NCBI RefSeq assembly: GCF_008245225.1
Contig: NZ_VTAW01000026.1
Coordinates: 1 to 50,064, forward strand
Length of the DNA: 50,064 bases
Reading direction: 5' to 3'
Origin: Natrialba swarupiae
Lineage (GTDB): Archaea > Halobacteriota > Halobacteria > Halobacteriales > Natrialbaceae
Below are positions 34,038-41,408 of the stretch, in pieces. The translations under genes and the position numbers were made by a program. Numbering within the stretch: the first letter of the stretch is position 1; every line of letters starts with the position of its first letter. The notes below the pieces were generated by a model. That model saw nothing but the letters and a program-made list of their open reading frames with translations. It was not told the DNA's origin and ran no database searches.

Positions 34038-34486
34038 GCGAGGACGACCGAGCCGGCGAGTTCGGACCGATCTATCTCCCGGCGCTCCAGCGGATTCGTG
34101 ACCGCTGGCTCGAGCTCGAGCCGGTAGTCGACGCAACCTCGTACGATGACGTCGTCGCACCCACGGAATTGCAGATCAGTCTCAGCGACGGCCTTGGAGA
34201 CGCCGACGCTGCGAGACTCGATATCCAGTGGAGCGAACTGGGGATGTACTCGTTTCATTACGTCGATAGCGAAGACGTCAACTGGCGATTCGATCGCCAC
34301 CCGAATACACACTCACCCGAAACCCACTTTCATCCCCCACCGGCCGCAACCACGACGGCCGCCGAACCGTCCTGTATCGACGTGACCGAGGTATCACTCG
34401 TCACTCGTGCAGTCCATTCGATGTGGCGAGCGGCGTACGATAACGATGACCTGGATCGGCTGAATAGTGCGTCAAACCCACCGTGA
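34034..34486 (+). CDS. TumE-like (DUF6516-like) protein, candidate toxin of pair 1
   Basis: 150 aa from ATG 34034 (MSEDDRAGEFGPIYL). The core LDIQWSELGMYSFHYVDSED followed by WRFDRHPNTHSPETHFHPPP (about residues 60-100) resembles the Y/F-x-H-Y...RxDxxPHH...HxH signature of TumE toxins. The charged HPNTH and HFH residues could form an active site. The paralog at 35334-35783 shares RLDI-W, HYV, DRHPNTH and LHFH/THFH-PP. The TumE assignment is by pattern memory only. Confidence 0.7.
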   Translation: MSEDDRAGEFGPIYLPALQRIRDRWLELEPVVDATSYDDVVAPTELQISLSDGLGDADAARLDIQWSELGMYSFHYVDSEDVNWRFDRHPNTHSPETHFHPPPAATTTAAEPSCIDVTEVSLVTRAVHSMWRAAYDNDDLDRLNSASNPP

Positions 34487-34805
34487 ATGACTACCACGAG
34501 GGTCTAGAAGGGATCTTGCCATTGAAACACGGCGGTAGCGGTATCCCGTCGCGCCCGTAGTGTTACTCCCAAAGCACACCGATGGTGCTCGCGAGTTCCA
34601 AGAGCCGGCGGTCACCGGACTCGGTGACGAAGTCGCGCAGACTCTCGGTGAGACCGGCACGTTGAACGAAGCGCGTATTCGATGCGTCGGGACTTACCAC
34701 CCAGTAGCATCACTGAACCTGCCTTTTCAGGGACCCGAACTCAGTATTCTCACACATATATGAATTGTCCAAAGATATATTGAGAGTGGCCGCCTACAGC
34801 CAGGT
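34487..34805. other. Spacer between the two HTH/TumE-like pairs
   Basis: 319 bp. On the minus strand, about 45 codons ending at a TAA (34563-34565) read like a coding remnant (LTESLRDFVTESGDRRLLEL, then ASTIGVLWE), but no start or upstream part is left. The TATA-like AAGATATATT at 34773-34782 serves the next gene. Confidence 0.4.
34773..34782 (+). promoter_or_regulatory. TATA box of HTH/TumE-like pair 2
   Basis: AAGATATATT lies 24-33 bp before ATG 34806, so the transcript should be leaderless or nearly so. Confidence 0.55.
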
Positions 34806-35333
34806 ATGACCGAGTTCGATCCGGCCCCAGAGTCCGACGATAGCCAGAGACGGTGGCAGACGGGAACAGATACGTTCGGTCGTGTCTACGATGTCGTTCT
34901 CGGAATTACGTCCCCGACTGCGTACACCGAGATCGCGGAGCTTGCGGACTGCTCTCCAAACGCCGCGAAAAAGCACCTCGATCGCTTAGCAGAGATGGGT
35001 ATCGCTCGAGCCGATAGAGACAGCCGCCCAGCGACATACGAACGAAATGAGGGGTATCTCGAATGGCAGGAAGCCAGTCGAATTGCAACCGAGCTCTCCC
35101 TCGAAGAGATCATCGACCGCGTGGAGACGCTTGAGGCGCAGCGGACGGAATACGAAGCCCGGTTCGAAACCAGGGACCCCACAGCCGTCACTGTGTTTGA
35201 TCACGACAGTCACGACACTATTCACGAGCGGATGACCGCAGTCAGCGAGTGGCAGGGTGTGATTCGGGATATCAGGCTGTACGAACTTGCTCGCCAGCTC
35301 TCCCAGAACGACGGGCATTTGATTCCGGCGTAA
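34806..35333 (+). CDS. Winged-HTH protein, candidate antitoxin/regulator of pair 2
   Basis: 175 aa. N-terminal acidic residues are followed by a winged helix (about 30-85): YTEIAELADCSPNAAKKHLD, then RLAEMGIARADRD. A coiled region (LEEIIDRVETLEAQRTEYEA) and a C-terminal helix ending ELARQLSQNDGHLIPA complete it. It is a distant paralog of 33525-34037: same order of wing, coil and C-terminal helix. Its TAA directly abuts the partner ATG (35331-35336). Confidence 0.78.
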   Translation: MTEFDPAPESDDSQRRWQTGTDTFGRVYDVVLGITSPTAYTEIAELADCSPNAAKKHLDRLAEMGIARADRDSRPATYERNEGYLEWQEASRIATELSLEEIIDRVETLEAQRTEYEARFETRDPTAVTVFDHDSHDTIHERMTAVSEWQGVIRDIRLYELARQLSQNDGHLIPA

Positions 35334-35783
35334 ATGAGCCAACCACCGAAGGATTCGGTGCCACACTCGACAGGACCACCGGATCGACAGACACTGCGCC
35401 TGCTGGAGCGACACCTTTCGTCGGATTCACTCGTGGCGGAGACTGCGTTCGATCCGGATTCATACGCACCTCGACTGCTCCGTGGACTGCTCGACGCTAG
35501 ACGATACCCAGACTCAGTGAATGCAACCCGTCTCGACATTCGGTGGTTCACGACTGGCGATTTCTCGGTCCACTACGTCGAAGAGCACGAGAACGGGGAA
35601 CGCTGGGAGTGTCGCTGGGACCGGCACCCGAACACGCATAACGCCCGGTTGCACTTCCACAAGCCACCGTCTGCCAGCGAAATCACCGACCTCGAACTCC
35701 CGTCACTCCATCCACTCGAAGTATATTCTACTGTCCTCACGGCGATAGAGCAACGCATTAAGACACTGTGGTCGTCACAGTGA
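35334..35783 (+). CDS. TumE-like (DUF6516-like) protein, candidate toxin of pair 2
   Basis: 149 aa. The core RLDIRWFTTGDFSVHYVEEH and ECRWDRHPNTHNARLHFHKP (about residues 64-108) aligns with the pair 1 protein, while the N-terminus and the helical C-terminus have diverged. Start ATG immediately follows the HTH stop, implying coupled translation and fixed stoichiometry. Having two divergent modules side by side suggests distinct specificity rather than recent duplication. Confidence 0.7.
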   Translation: MSQPPKDSVPHSTGPPDRQTLRLLERHLSSDSLVAETAFDPDSYAPRLLRGLLDARRYPDSVNATRLDIRWFTTGDFSVHYVEEHENGERWECRWDRHPNTHNARLHFHKPPSASEITDLELPSLHPLEVYSTVLTAIEQRIKTLWSSQ

Positions 35784-36156
35784 TCTCGTAAAGAAGGGGA
35801 GCATGAATTCCGCCGTCGCGAAAGGTGCTGGTCAGCCACGCTCCTCACGAAGGTTGACAGGGACTCTGCGGTCGGCGACTGCCAGCTAATCTATGACCTC
35901 GATACAGAGCCCTTGTGACACACGAGTTCCTCCGAACAGTCGTCGGCTATCTCGAGCCTAACGAAGAACTCAACATCCAGACAGCCGGGTTCACGAAATG
36001 TCGGTTCCCCGCCCTCACAAAGCGGTACGTTCTTCACGACGGCGAAGTCCTTCACGCGGACCTCTGTTCCCCGAACCGATCGACGAGTAGGGTTGTTCGT
36101 CCTCCGGGAGGGGTGTTGACGATCCAGTTGCGGTCGCCCCACAAGGTGATTGCTCG
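35784..36156. other. Decayed coding remnants downstream of pair 2
   Basis: A start-less frame from 35784 to 35918 ends in LIYDLDTEPL and its TGA overlaps a GTG at 35915, which opens a frame reading EELNIQTAGFTKCRFPALTK, then RYVLHDGEVLHADL. Both read like real protein but lack full-length context, so the stretch is probably a degraded gene pair. Confidence 0.35.
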
Positions 36157-36456
36157 ATGGGATATCGCGCACTCGTTGCGTATGAACGGACCGATGGACA
36201 GTACACACTCCACTACAGCCACTGGGGCGCAGCGAACCTCAATCTCAAACACCGAATCTCGGCTGAGTCGCCGTTCGGTGGCGAGAGCACCGATTCCACG
36301 TGGGCGAACCAGCTACTCGCAGAACTAGCGGATGGCCTCGAGGCAGACGCCGTCAACAGCTACCTCGCCGGCGTGAACCGGTTCGAGATGGGCGACATAC
36401 TGCGAGCGGAGGGAGTCGAACTGCGAATGTCATTCAAGGTATCTGATTGGAATTAG
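36157..36456 (+). CDS. DUF6735-like protein (short)
   Basis: 99 aa beginning MGYRALVAYERTDGQYTLHY SHWGAANL. This opening (GxRALVAYER...Y.LHYSHWG) matches, from memory, the haloarchaeal DUF6735 family, whose members are often near 190 aa. The protein here ends after about half that length, so it may be truncated. Function unknown. An inverted repeat begins at its stop codon. Confidence 0.6.
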   Translation: MGYRALVAYERTDGQYTLHYSHWGAANLNLKHRISAESPFGGESTDSTWANQLLAELADGLEADAVNSYLAGVNRFEMGDILRAEGVELRMSFKVSDWN

Positions 36457-36486
36457 TAGAATAGGTGCCTATTGGAACTATTCTAC
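36456..36486. terminator. Perfect 9-bp inverted repeat at the DUF6735-like stop
   Basis: GTAGAATAG (36456-36464) and CTATTCTAC (36478-36486) flank a 13-nt loop. The first arm starts at the last base of the stop codon. It could be a terminator or an insertion boundary. Confidence 0.4.
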
Positions 36487-36677
36487 AGGAACGTGCGAGA
36501 CAAGAGGGATAGCTGATGTAACGGCTCCGAGACTATGCTGTCCGCTCACCCCCCGGCTGTTCGCTCCTCGGTTCCGACAGGGTGTCGGAACACTCGTCGC
36601 TCACGGGAAGGCGGGGGTATGCGCTCGTATCTCTATCACGACCCGCATCACAACTGGTATTGTTCTACTCCCAGCGA

Positions 36678-36688
36678 AATTGTTTTAG
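36678..36688 (+). promoter_or_regulatory. TATA-like element of cbiT-cbiF
   Basis: AATTGTTTTAG lies 25-35 bp before ATG 36713, consistent with a leaderless cbiT mRNA. Confidence 0.45.
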
Positions 36689-36712
36689 TAGTGGCGGCAG
36701 TTGCCACGGCTG

Positions 36713-37399
36713 ATGCCACCTAACGCGTTGCCACACGATGCGAAGGCCGGACCGACGAAATCGGAGGTCCGGGCGATCGTCGGCTCGAAGCTCGCACTCG
36801 AGTCCGACGACCACTTCGCGGAGGTCGGCTCCTGTACGGGAGCCGTCACCATCGACGCGGCCCAACGGGCCGGTCGAGTCACCGCACTCGAGCGAAAGCC
36901 GGAACGCCTCGAGACGACTGAACGGAATCTCGCCGCGAACGAGGAGTCGATACGGGCGACGGTCGACCTCCGCAACGCGGAGGCGCCGGATGGACTGCCC
37001 GCGGACGCCGACGCGCTGTTCGTCGGCGGGAGCCGCAACTTCGAGGCGGTGCTCGATCACGCCGTCGAGACCGAAATCGACCGCATCGTGATGAACGTCT
37101 CGCGTCTCGAGGTCGCCGGGCGGGCGACGGCGGCGTTTCGCGAGCGCAACATACTCGAGGAGGTCCTCCAGGTCCAGGTCAGTCGCGGCTACGAACTCGC
37201 CGGTGCGACGAGTTTCGACTCGGAGAACCCTGTCTACGTGCTAGTCGGGAGCGCAACGCCGGAGTCGAGCGGGGAGAGACAGCCGGCCACCGACGGCGGT
37301 CGGTCGGACCCGATCGTCGACGGCGGCGAACGCGACGGTGCGGACCTCGAGCGCGCCGAAGCGTGTGAGAGCGGCGACTGCGGAGGGCACCAACGATGA
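36713..37399 (+). CDS. cbiT: Cobalt-precorrin-6B C15-methyltransferase (decarboxylating) CbiT
   Basis: 228 aa from ATG 36713 (MPPNALPHDAKAGPTKSEVR). SAM-dependent class I methyltransferase that methylates C15 and decarboxylates the C12 acetate chain. The SAM-binding loop reads FAEVGSCTGAVTIDAA near 41-56, followed by ALERKPERLETTERN. FVGGSRNFEAVLDH corresponds to the conserved GG-S region. The last 45 residues are a variable acidic tail ending in Cys/His (ESGDCGGHQR). Its stop overlaps the cbiF start (ATGA at 37396-37399). Confidence 0.9.
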   Translation: MPPNALPHDAKAGPTKSEVRAIVGSKLALESDDHFAEVGSCTGAVTIDAAQRAGRVTALERKPERLETTERNLAANEESIRATVDLRNAEAPDGLPADADALFVGGSRNFEAVLDHAVETEIDRIVMNVSRLEVAGRATAAFRERNILEEVLQVQVSRGYELAGATSFDSENPVYVLVGSATPESSGERQPATDGGRSDPIVDGGERDGADLERAEACESGDCGGHQR

Positions 37400-38256
37400 C
37401 CGACCGGGATGGCGATCCCCAGGACGCGATCGACGCACGAGGCGAGCGCCGCCGTGACGGACTCGACGACCGCGTCTTCGAGCGAAGCGCCGGCGACGGC
37501 GAGGGCGTCCCCTTCGTCGGTGCCGGTCCCGGCGATCCGCGCTTGCTTACCATCGCCGGGAAGGAACTGCTCGAGGGGGCCGACCTCGTCGTCCACGCGG
37601 GGTCGCTGGTCAATAGCGAACTACTCGAGGCCTACTGCGCCCACGCGGAACTCGTCAACTCCGTCGGAAAGGATCTCGAGGAGCTAATCCCGCTGATGCG
37701 GGACGCCTACGAGGACGGAAAGCGCGTCGTCCGCTTACACAGCGGCGATCCCGCCATCTACGGGGCGGCCCTCGAGCAGATGGACGCCCTCGAGAGCGAA
37801 GGGGTGCCGACGTACGTCGTTCCGGGCGTCACGTCGGCGTTTGCGGCCAGTGCGACCCTGCGAACGCAGTTGACGTTGAACGAGGTCGCAAACCACGTCG
37901 CGTTCACCCGTCCACAGGGGAAGACGCTGAGCGAGGCGGAAGACCACATCTCGGAGTTTGTCGGCATGGGCGACGTGACGACGTGCATCTACCTCGGAAC
38001 CCACGCCGTTCGAGAGACGATGGATCGACTGCTCAAGGACGGTCACGATCCGGAGACACCGGTCGCCGTGGTCTATCACGCCTCCTGGCCGGACGAGGAC
38101 GTGATCGTCGGGACGATCGGTGACGTTGCCGACCGGGTAGAAGAGGCGGGCTACCGGGCGTCGGCGCTGGTCGTCGTCGGCGACGCCGTGACGGGTGCGG
38201 GGTACGAGCGGTCGTACCTCTACGGCGATTGGGCGAGCAAAAGCACGTCCGACTGA
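37396..38256 (+). CDS. cbiF: Cobalt-precorrin-4 C11-methyltransferase CbiF
   Basis: 286 aa. Class III tetrapyrrole methyltransferase that adds the C11 methyl group using SAM. Family motifs: PFVGAGPGDPRLLTIAGKEL near 35-54, HAGSLVNSELL, RLHSGDPAIYGAALEQM near 113-129 and VVPGVTSAFAASATL. The first 35 residues are a variable charged extension. Translationally coupled to cbiT. cbiL, which often sits near these genes, is absent here. Confidence 0.93.
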   Translation: MTDRDGDPQDAIDARGERRRDGLDDRVFERSAGDGEGVPFVGAGPGDPRLLTIAGKELLEGADLVVHAGSLVNSELLEAYCAHAELVNSVGKDLEELIPLMRDAYEDGKRVVRLHSGDPAIYGAALEQMDALESEGVPTYVVPGVTSAFAASATLRTQLTLNEVANHVAFTRPQGKTLSEAEDHISEFVGMGDVTTCIYLGTHAVRETMDRLLKDGHDPETPVAVVYHASWPDEDVIVGTIGDVADRVEEAGYRASALVVVGDAVTGAGYERSYLYGDWASKSTSD

Positions 38257-38413
38257 CCGAGACTGCACGTCAGCGACCGAGACGGTCGCTACCGTCGAAC
38301 CGTGACCACGCGTTTCGCTCCCCGCAGTTTCCTAAACGCCAGTGTCTCGGGTCCCCACGGCGAGGAGGGGTGTAACGGCTGCGCGGTGGTTCGAGAGATC
38401 TGATTACTCGTCA

Positions 38414-38794
38414 TCACGAAAGGCGTCCTGTGCCTTTCGAACGACACAGCCATCGGTACACCTGGTCGACCGCGAGAGCGGGGCGTTTCGGACGAGAGAA
38501 CAGGTCGTGTCGTAGACAGGCACATATCCCAATCTGCAGGACGGGAAGCCGTGTCCTCCAGGGTGCGGAGGATGTCACCTGGTTATCTTCGAACTCCACG
38601 TCGACTTCGGTGGTGCCTTCGAACGTATCGACGCCGCCGAGGATCCGTAACATAATCCTAAGCGACATGACACCGATGATTAACGCGATCACGAGCCCGA
38701 TCGGCGATCCCTCGATTGCACGATCGTCGTCGGCGAACGAATGGGTCAGGCCAGACCCGACAGAGATCGTCTTCGGGTTGCCATTCCGATCCAT
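38414..38794 (-). CDS. Small single-helix membrane protein, C-terminus probably replaced by an IS-end sequence
   Basis: 126 aa from ATG 38794 (MDRNGNPKTISVGSG). Residues 31-50 form one membrane helix (IGLVIALIIGVMSLRIMLRI), then a short acidic tail ends near residue 74 (FEDNQVT). Beyond that the frame runs through an IS605-end-like hairpin (38533-38577) and into sequence of different, Cys/Arg-rich character. A good TATA box lies 30-40 bp upstream (CTATAAAAG on this strand). The native protein was probably about 75-80 aa. Confidence 0.55.
   Translation of the reverse strand: MDRNGNPKTISVGSGLTHSFADDDRAIEGSPIGLVIALIIGVMSLRIMLRILGGVDTFEGTTEVDVEFEDNQVTSSAPWRTRLPVLQIGICACLRHDLFSRPKRPALAVDQVYRWLCRSKGTGRLS
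38533..38577. repeat. IS200/IS605 right-end-like hairpin (RNA-type, with G-U pairs)
   Basis: AAGCCGTGTCCTCCAGGGTG followed by CGGAGGATGTCAC. CCGTGTCC pairs with GGGTGCGG across a 4-nt loop if three G-U pairs are allowed, so it is stable as RNA but not as DNA. The sequence resembles, from memory, the conserved end of haloarchaeal TnpB elements. No transposase gene is nearby. Confidence 0.45.
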
Positions 38795-38823
38795 ACCCCA
38801 CTTGATGCTCTTTCCAGTTCAAA

Positions 38824-38834
38824 CTTTTATAGCA
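38824..38834 (-). promoter_or_regulatory. TATA box of the small membrane protein gene
   Basis: On the minus strand GCTATAAAAGT lies about 30-40 bp before ATG 38794. It is the most canonical TATA box in this part of the window. Confidence 0.6.
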
Positions 38835-38891
38835 AGCATATCTTAAACTATTGTACTAACACTCAAATAGGAAGGTGGCCGAACCAGAACT

Positions 38892-39965
38892 ATGAGCTTC
38901 GTCATCGGTCGCGGTTCCGACGCTGAGACGACACAGACGGGCCACCTCGGCCGGTATCGTGCGCTCGACGGCAGCGAAGGTGCGAAGCTGTTTGTCGACC
39001 TCGACGGGCCACACGCCATGTTGATCGTCGGAAAACGCGGCTACGGAAAGTCGTTCACGCTCGGCGTCGTCGCCGAGGAACTGGCGCGTTCGCCGGGCGT
39101 CGCACCCGTCATCGTCGACCCGATGGGCGTCTTCGCGACGCTCGCCGAACCCGCTGACGGCGAGTCGGTTCCGATCGAGGTCGTCGATCGCCCGGCGGTC
39201 GCAGCGAGCGTGCTCGATCCCCGCTCGTGGTGTTCCCTGCTCGGACTCTCACCGGAAAGCGGTGCCGGCGGACTCGTCTGGCAAGCCGCCCAGGAGGCCG
39301 ACACCCTCGAGGCGATGTCCCGACGGGTCGAAGCGATCGACGCGCCGACGACCGACACGCGTGCGGCGACCAATCACCTGTCGCTCGCCGAGTCGTGGGA
39401 GGTGTTCGATCCCGAGGGCCTCGACGCGGCCGACCTCGCCAGCACGGCGGCCACGGTCGTCGACGTCTCCGGGTTGGACGCAGCGCCGATGAACGCCGTC
39501 TGTCGCGGTATCGGAGAGGCGCTCTACCGGGCCCGCATCGACGAGACGATCGATCGTCTCCCGTGGCTGATGATCGACGAGGCACACACCTTCTTCGACG
39601 GCGTCGCCGAAGCGGCGCTCCACACGATCCTCACCCGCGGCCGTGCGCCGGGAGTCAGCCTCGTCTTCGCGACCCAGCGCCCGAGCGCCGTCACGGACAC
39701 CGCCATCTCCCAGTCCGACGTGTTGATCTCCCATCGACTGACCGCCGAAGCCGACCTCGAGGCGCTCGAGGCGGCCCAGCCGACGTACATGAACGAGTCA
39801 CTCGACGAACGGCTCCCGACCGAACCGGGACAGGTGGTCGTCATCGACGACGCGACGGAGACGATTCACGCGGCACAGATACGGTTCCGGGACACTCCCC
39901 ACGGCGGCGGGAGTCCGAGCGCGCGTGAGATCGCTGGTCTCGAGGAGACGTCGACCGACGACTGA
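38892..39965 (+). CDS. HerA/VirB4-like ATPase (DUF87-type)
   Basis: 357 aa. P-loop ATPase of the HerA-FtsK superfamily. Walker A is GKRGYGKSFT near 48-57, Walker B WLMIDEAHTF near 224-233, and a downstream sensor run reads VSLVFATQRPSAV. HerA relatives act as DNA translocases in end resection or as motors of mobile elements. The protein lacks the N-terminal HAS barrel and is short compared with classical HerA (about 500 aa). No NurA nuclease gene is adjacent. It stands between the cbiF and cbiG blocks. A palindromic repeat begins directly after its stop. Confidence 0.85.
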   Translation: MSFVIGRGSDAETTQTGHLGRYRALDGSEGAKLFVDLDGPHAMLIVGKRGYGKSFTLGVVAEELARSPGVAPVIVDPMGVFATLAEPADGESVPIEVVDRPAVAASVLDPRSWCSLLGLSPESGAGGLVWQAAQEADTLEAMSRRVEAIDAPTTDTRAATNHLSLAESWEVFDPEGLDAADLASTAATVVDVSGLDAAPMNAVCRGIGEALYRARIDETIDRLPWLMIDEAHTFFDGVAEAALHTILTRGRAPGVSLVFATQRPSAVTDTAISQSDVLISHRLTAEADLEALEAAQPTYMNESLDERLPTEPGQVVVIDDATETIHAAQIRFRDTPHGGGSPSAREIAGLEETSTDD

Positions 39966-40038
39966 GACGGATTGCTGAAACGGATCCTCGGCGAAACCCG
40001 ACGCTGTGTTCGGCGAGACCGCTCGACAGTGATGGGTC
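39966..40038. repeat. Palindromic repeat family, copy C
   Basis: Starts at the base after the HerA-like stop codon (TGA then GACGGATTGCTG). The inner arms CTCGGCGAA and TTCGGCGAG pair over 8 of 9 positions, and the outer arms GACGGATTGCTG and CAGTGATGGGTC pair partly. Confidence 0.65.
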
Positions 40039-40377
40039 TACAGTAGTCGTTAATACGATTTATCGAGAAGCCGTGACCGTTCCCGGTTGAAACGAAAGCG
40101 GTCGTCACCGACGGACGCCGTCCTCGGCGACGGGATCGACGTCGACTCGAGCGAGCGAAGTCGCCGCCGACGGATCGACGAGACGGAACAAACGCTCGTC
40201 ACCTGCCCCTCCGCCACGTTCTCCCATCCTGCGTAGCGTCCACTGAGCGTGACTCGAGTGACGAAGTCACCAACGCGTCGAGAGTATCCCGCTCGAGATG
40301 GGGGCCTCGCGTCGACAGGGCCGTCTCCACAGAAACTAAACCTATATTGCACATGAGAAACGTAGCTTGTATTAGTG
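40039..40377. other. Intergenic stretch before the cbiG operon
   Basis: About 340 bp. A short plus-strand frame (about 40051-40227) ends ETEQTLVTCPSATFSHPA but has no ATG start and no recognisable family. The cbiG promoter lies at its right end. Nothing else is supported. Confidence 0.4.
40341..40349 (+). promoter_or_regulatory. TATA box of the cbiG operon
   Basis: CCTATATTG lies 29-37 bp before ATG 40378 and about 95 bp before the cbiG ATG. Transcription should therefore begin at or just before the upstream mini-ORF. Confidence 0.6.
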
Positions 40378-40443
40378 ATGGCAAACATCGTCTCAGCCGT
40401 GAGCGTTCGATCGACACTGAACCGACACGGAGGAAGCCGATGA
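40378..40443 (+). CDS. 21-codon leader ORF upstream of cbiG
   Basis: ATG 40378 sits where a leaderless transcript from the TATA box at 40341-40349 would begin. The 21-residue peptide starts MANIVSAVSVRSTLN and its TGA (40441-40443) overlaps the cbiG ATG at 40440 (ATGA). GGAGGA at 40429-40434 lies 5 nt before that ATG. This suggests entry at the leader followed by re-initiation on cbiG. The leader could be regulatory. Confidence 0.4.
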   Translation: MANIVSAVSVRSTLNRHGGSR

Positions 40444-41408
40444 GCTCCGGGACGGACAACGACGACGGCAGCCACTGTTCGACGCCGGATTCCGACGGCG
40501 AGGTCGCCGAGGAGATCGCGATCGTCGCCTTCGAGCGGAAGATGGAGACCGCCGAGGAGATCAGCGACGAACTCGCGGACCGCTACGAGACGATCGACAT
40601 CCTCGAGTACCACGGCGATGTCTTCGAGGAGTTCTGGGGCGAGTACGACTGTTTCGTCGGGCTCATGGCGTCTGGGATCGCGATGCGCAAAACCGCACAT
40701 CTGCTCGACGACAAGTGGGACGATCCGGCGATCTGCGTCGTCGACGAGGAGTTGACGTGGGCGATTCCGATCACCGGCGGCCACCACGGGGCAAACCAGG
40801 TCGCACAGGACCTGGCAACGATGGGAGCCGTTCCGGCGATGACCACCGCCTCGGAGGCTGCCGGCAAACAGGGCGTCGAGTCGCGTGCGAAGGCGATGGA
40901 CGCCCACGTCGTCAACGGCGACTCGACGGTCAAAACGAACCTCGCCGTCCTCGACGACGATCTGGGGCCGGTCGCCCGACTCGAGGGGCCACGGGCGGTG
41001 TTGGTCGGCGACGACGTGACCGTCCTCAAGCGGAACACGCAAAACGGTATCGTCGTCGGCACCGGAAGCGTCTCCGGGGCGGACACGGAGGCGTTTCTCG
41101 CCGCGTGGGAGGAGGCCCTCGAGCAGACCGAATACGGCTTCGCCGATGTGGAGTTCGTCGCCACCGCGACCCGCAAGGCCGAGGAGGAGGGACTGCTCGA
41201 GGCGGCCCGGGAACTCGACCTCGGCGTCGTCACCTTCGACAGGGAGACGCTGCTCGACCACGAGGGGCCGACACCCTCCAAATCGAAGGAGCTGATCGGC
41301 TGGCCCGGCGTCTCCGAGGCGTCGGCGATCGCCGGCGGGGCAAAACAGGAACTCGTCCTCGAGAAACGAAGTTACGAGAACGAAGTGACGGTGGCGATCG
41401 GCCGATGA
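40440..41408 (+). CDS. cbiG: Cobalt-precorrin-5A hydrolase CbiG
   Basis: 322 aa from ATG 40440 (MSSGTDNDDGSHCST). It opens the delta-lactone of cobalt-precorrin-5A with release of acetaldehyde. Conserved CbiG pieces: FEEFWGEYDCFVGLMASGIA near 62-81, then MRKTAHLLDDKWDDPAICVVD and the middle motif ITGGHHGANQVAQDLA near 116-131. The C-terminal CbiG_C domain has ATATRKAEEEGLLEAA and SVSEAS-type residues ending AIAGGAKQELVLEK. The start is decided by the Shine-Dalgarno GGAGGA and ATGA overlap with the leader ORF. Its stop overlaps the next gene (ATGA, 41405-41408). Confidence 0.92.
   Translation: MSSGTDNDDGSHCSTPDSDGEVAEEIAIVAFERKMETAEEISDELADRYETIDILEYHGDVFEEFWGEYDCFVGLMASGIAMRKTAHLLDDKWDDPAICVVDEELTWAIPITGGHHGANQVAQDLATMGAVPAMTTASEAAGKQGVESRAKAMDAHVVNGDSTVKTNLAVLDDDLGPVARLEGPRAVLVGDDVTVLKRNTQNGIVVGTGSVSGADTEAFLAAWEEALEQTEYGFADVEFVATATRKAEEEGLLEAARELDLGVVTFDRETLLDHEGPTPSKSKELIGWPGVSEASAIAGGAKQELVLEKRSYENEVTVAIGR

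Noticed and set aside
36619-36723. 34-codon His-rich ORF overlapping the cbiT start
   Set aside because: The cbiT TATA-like element lies inside it and no ribosome-binding site or promoter for it is evident, so it is not listed as a gene.
40715-41404. Upstream extension of the first CbiH paralog
   Set aside because: It overlaps cbiG in another frame and is Arg-rich; the ATGA overlap at 41405 gives a family-like start.
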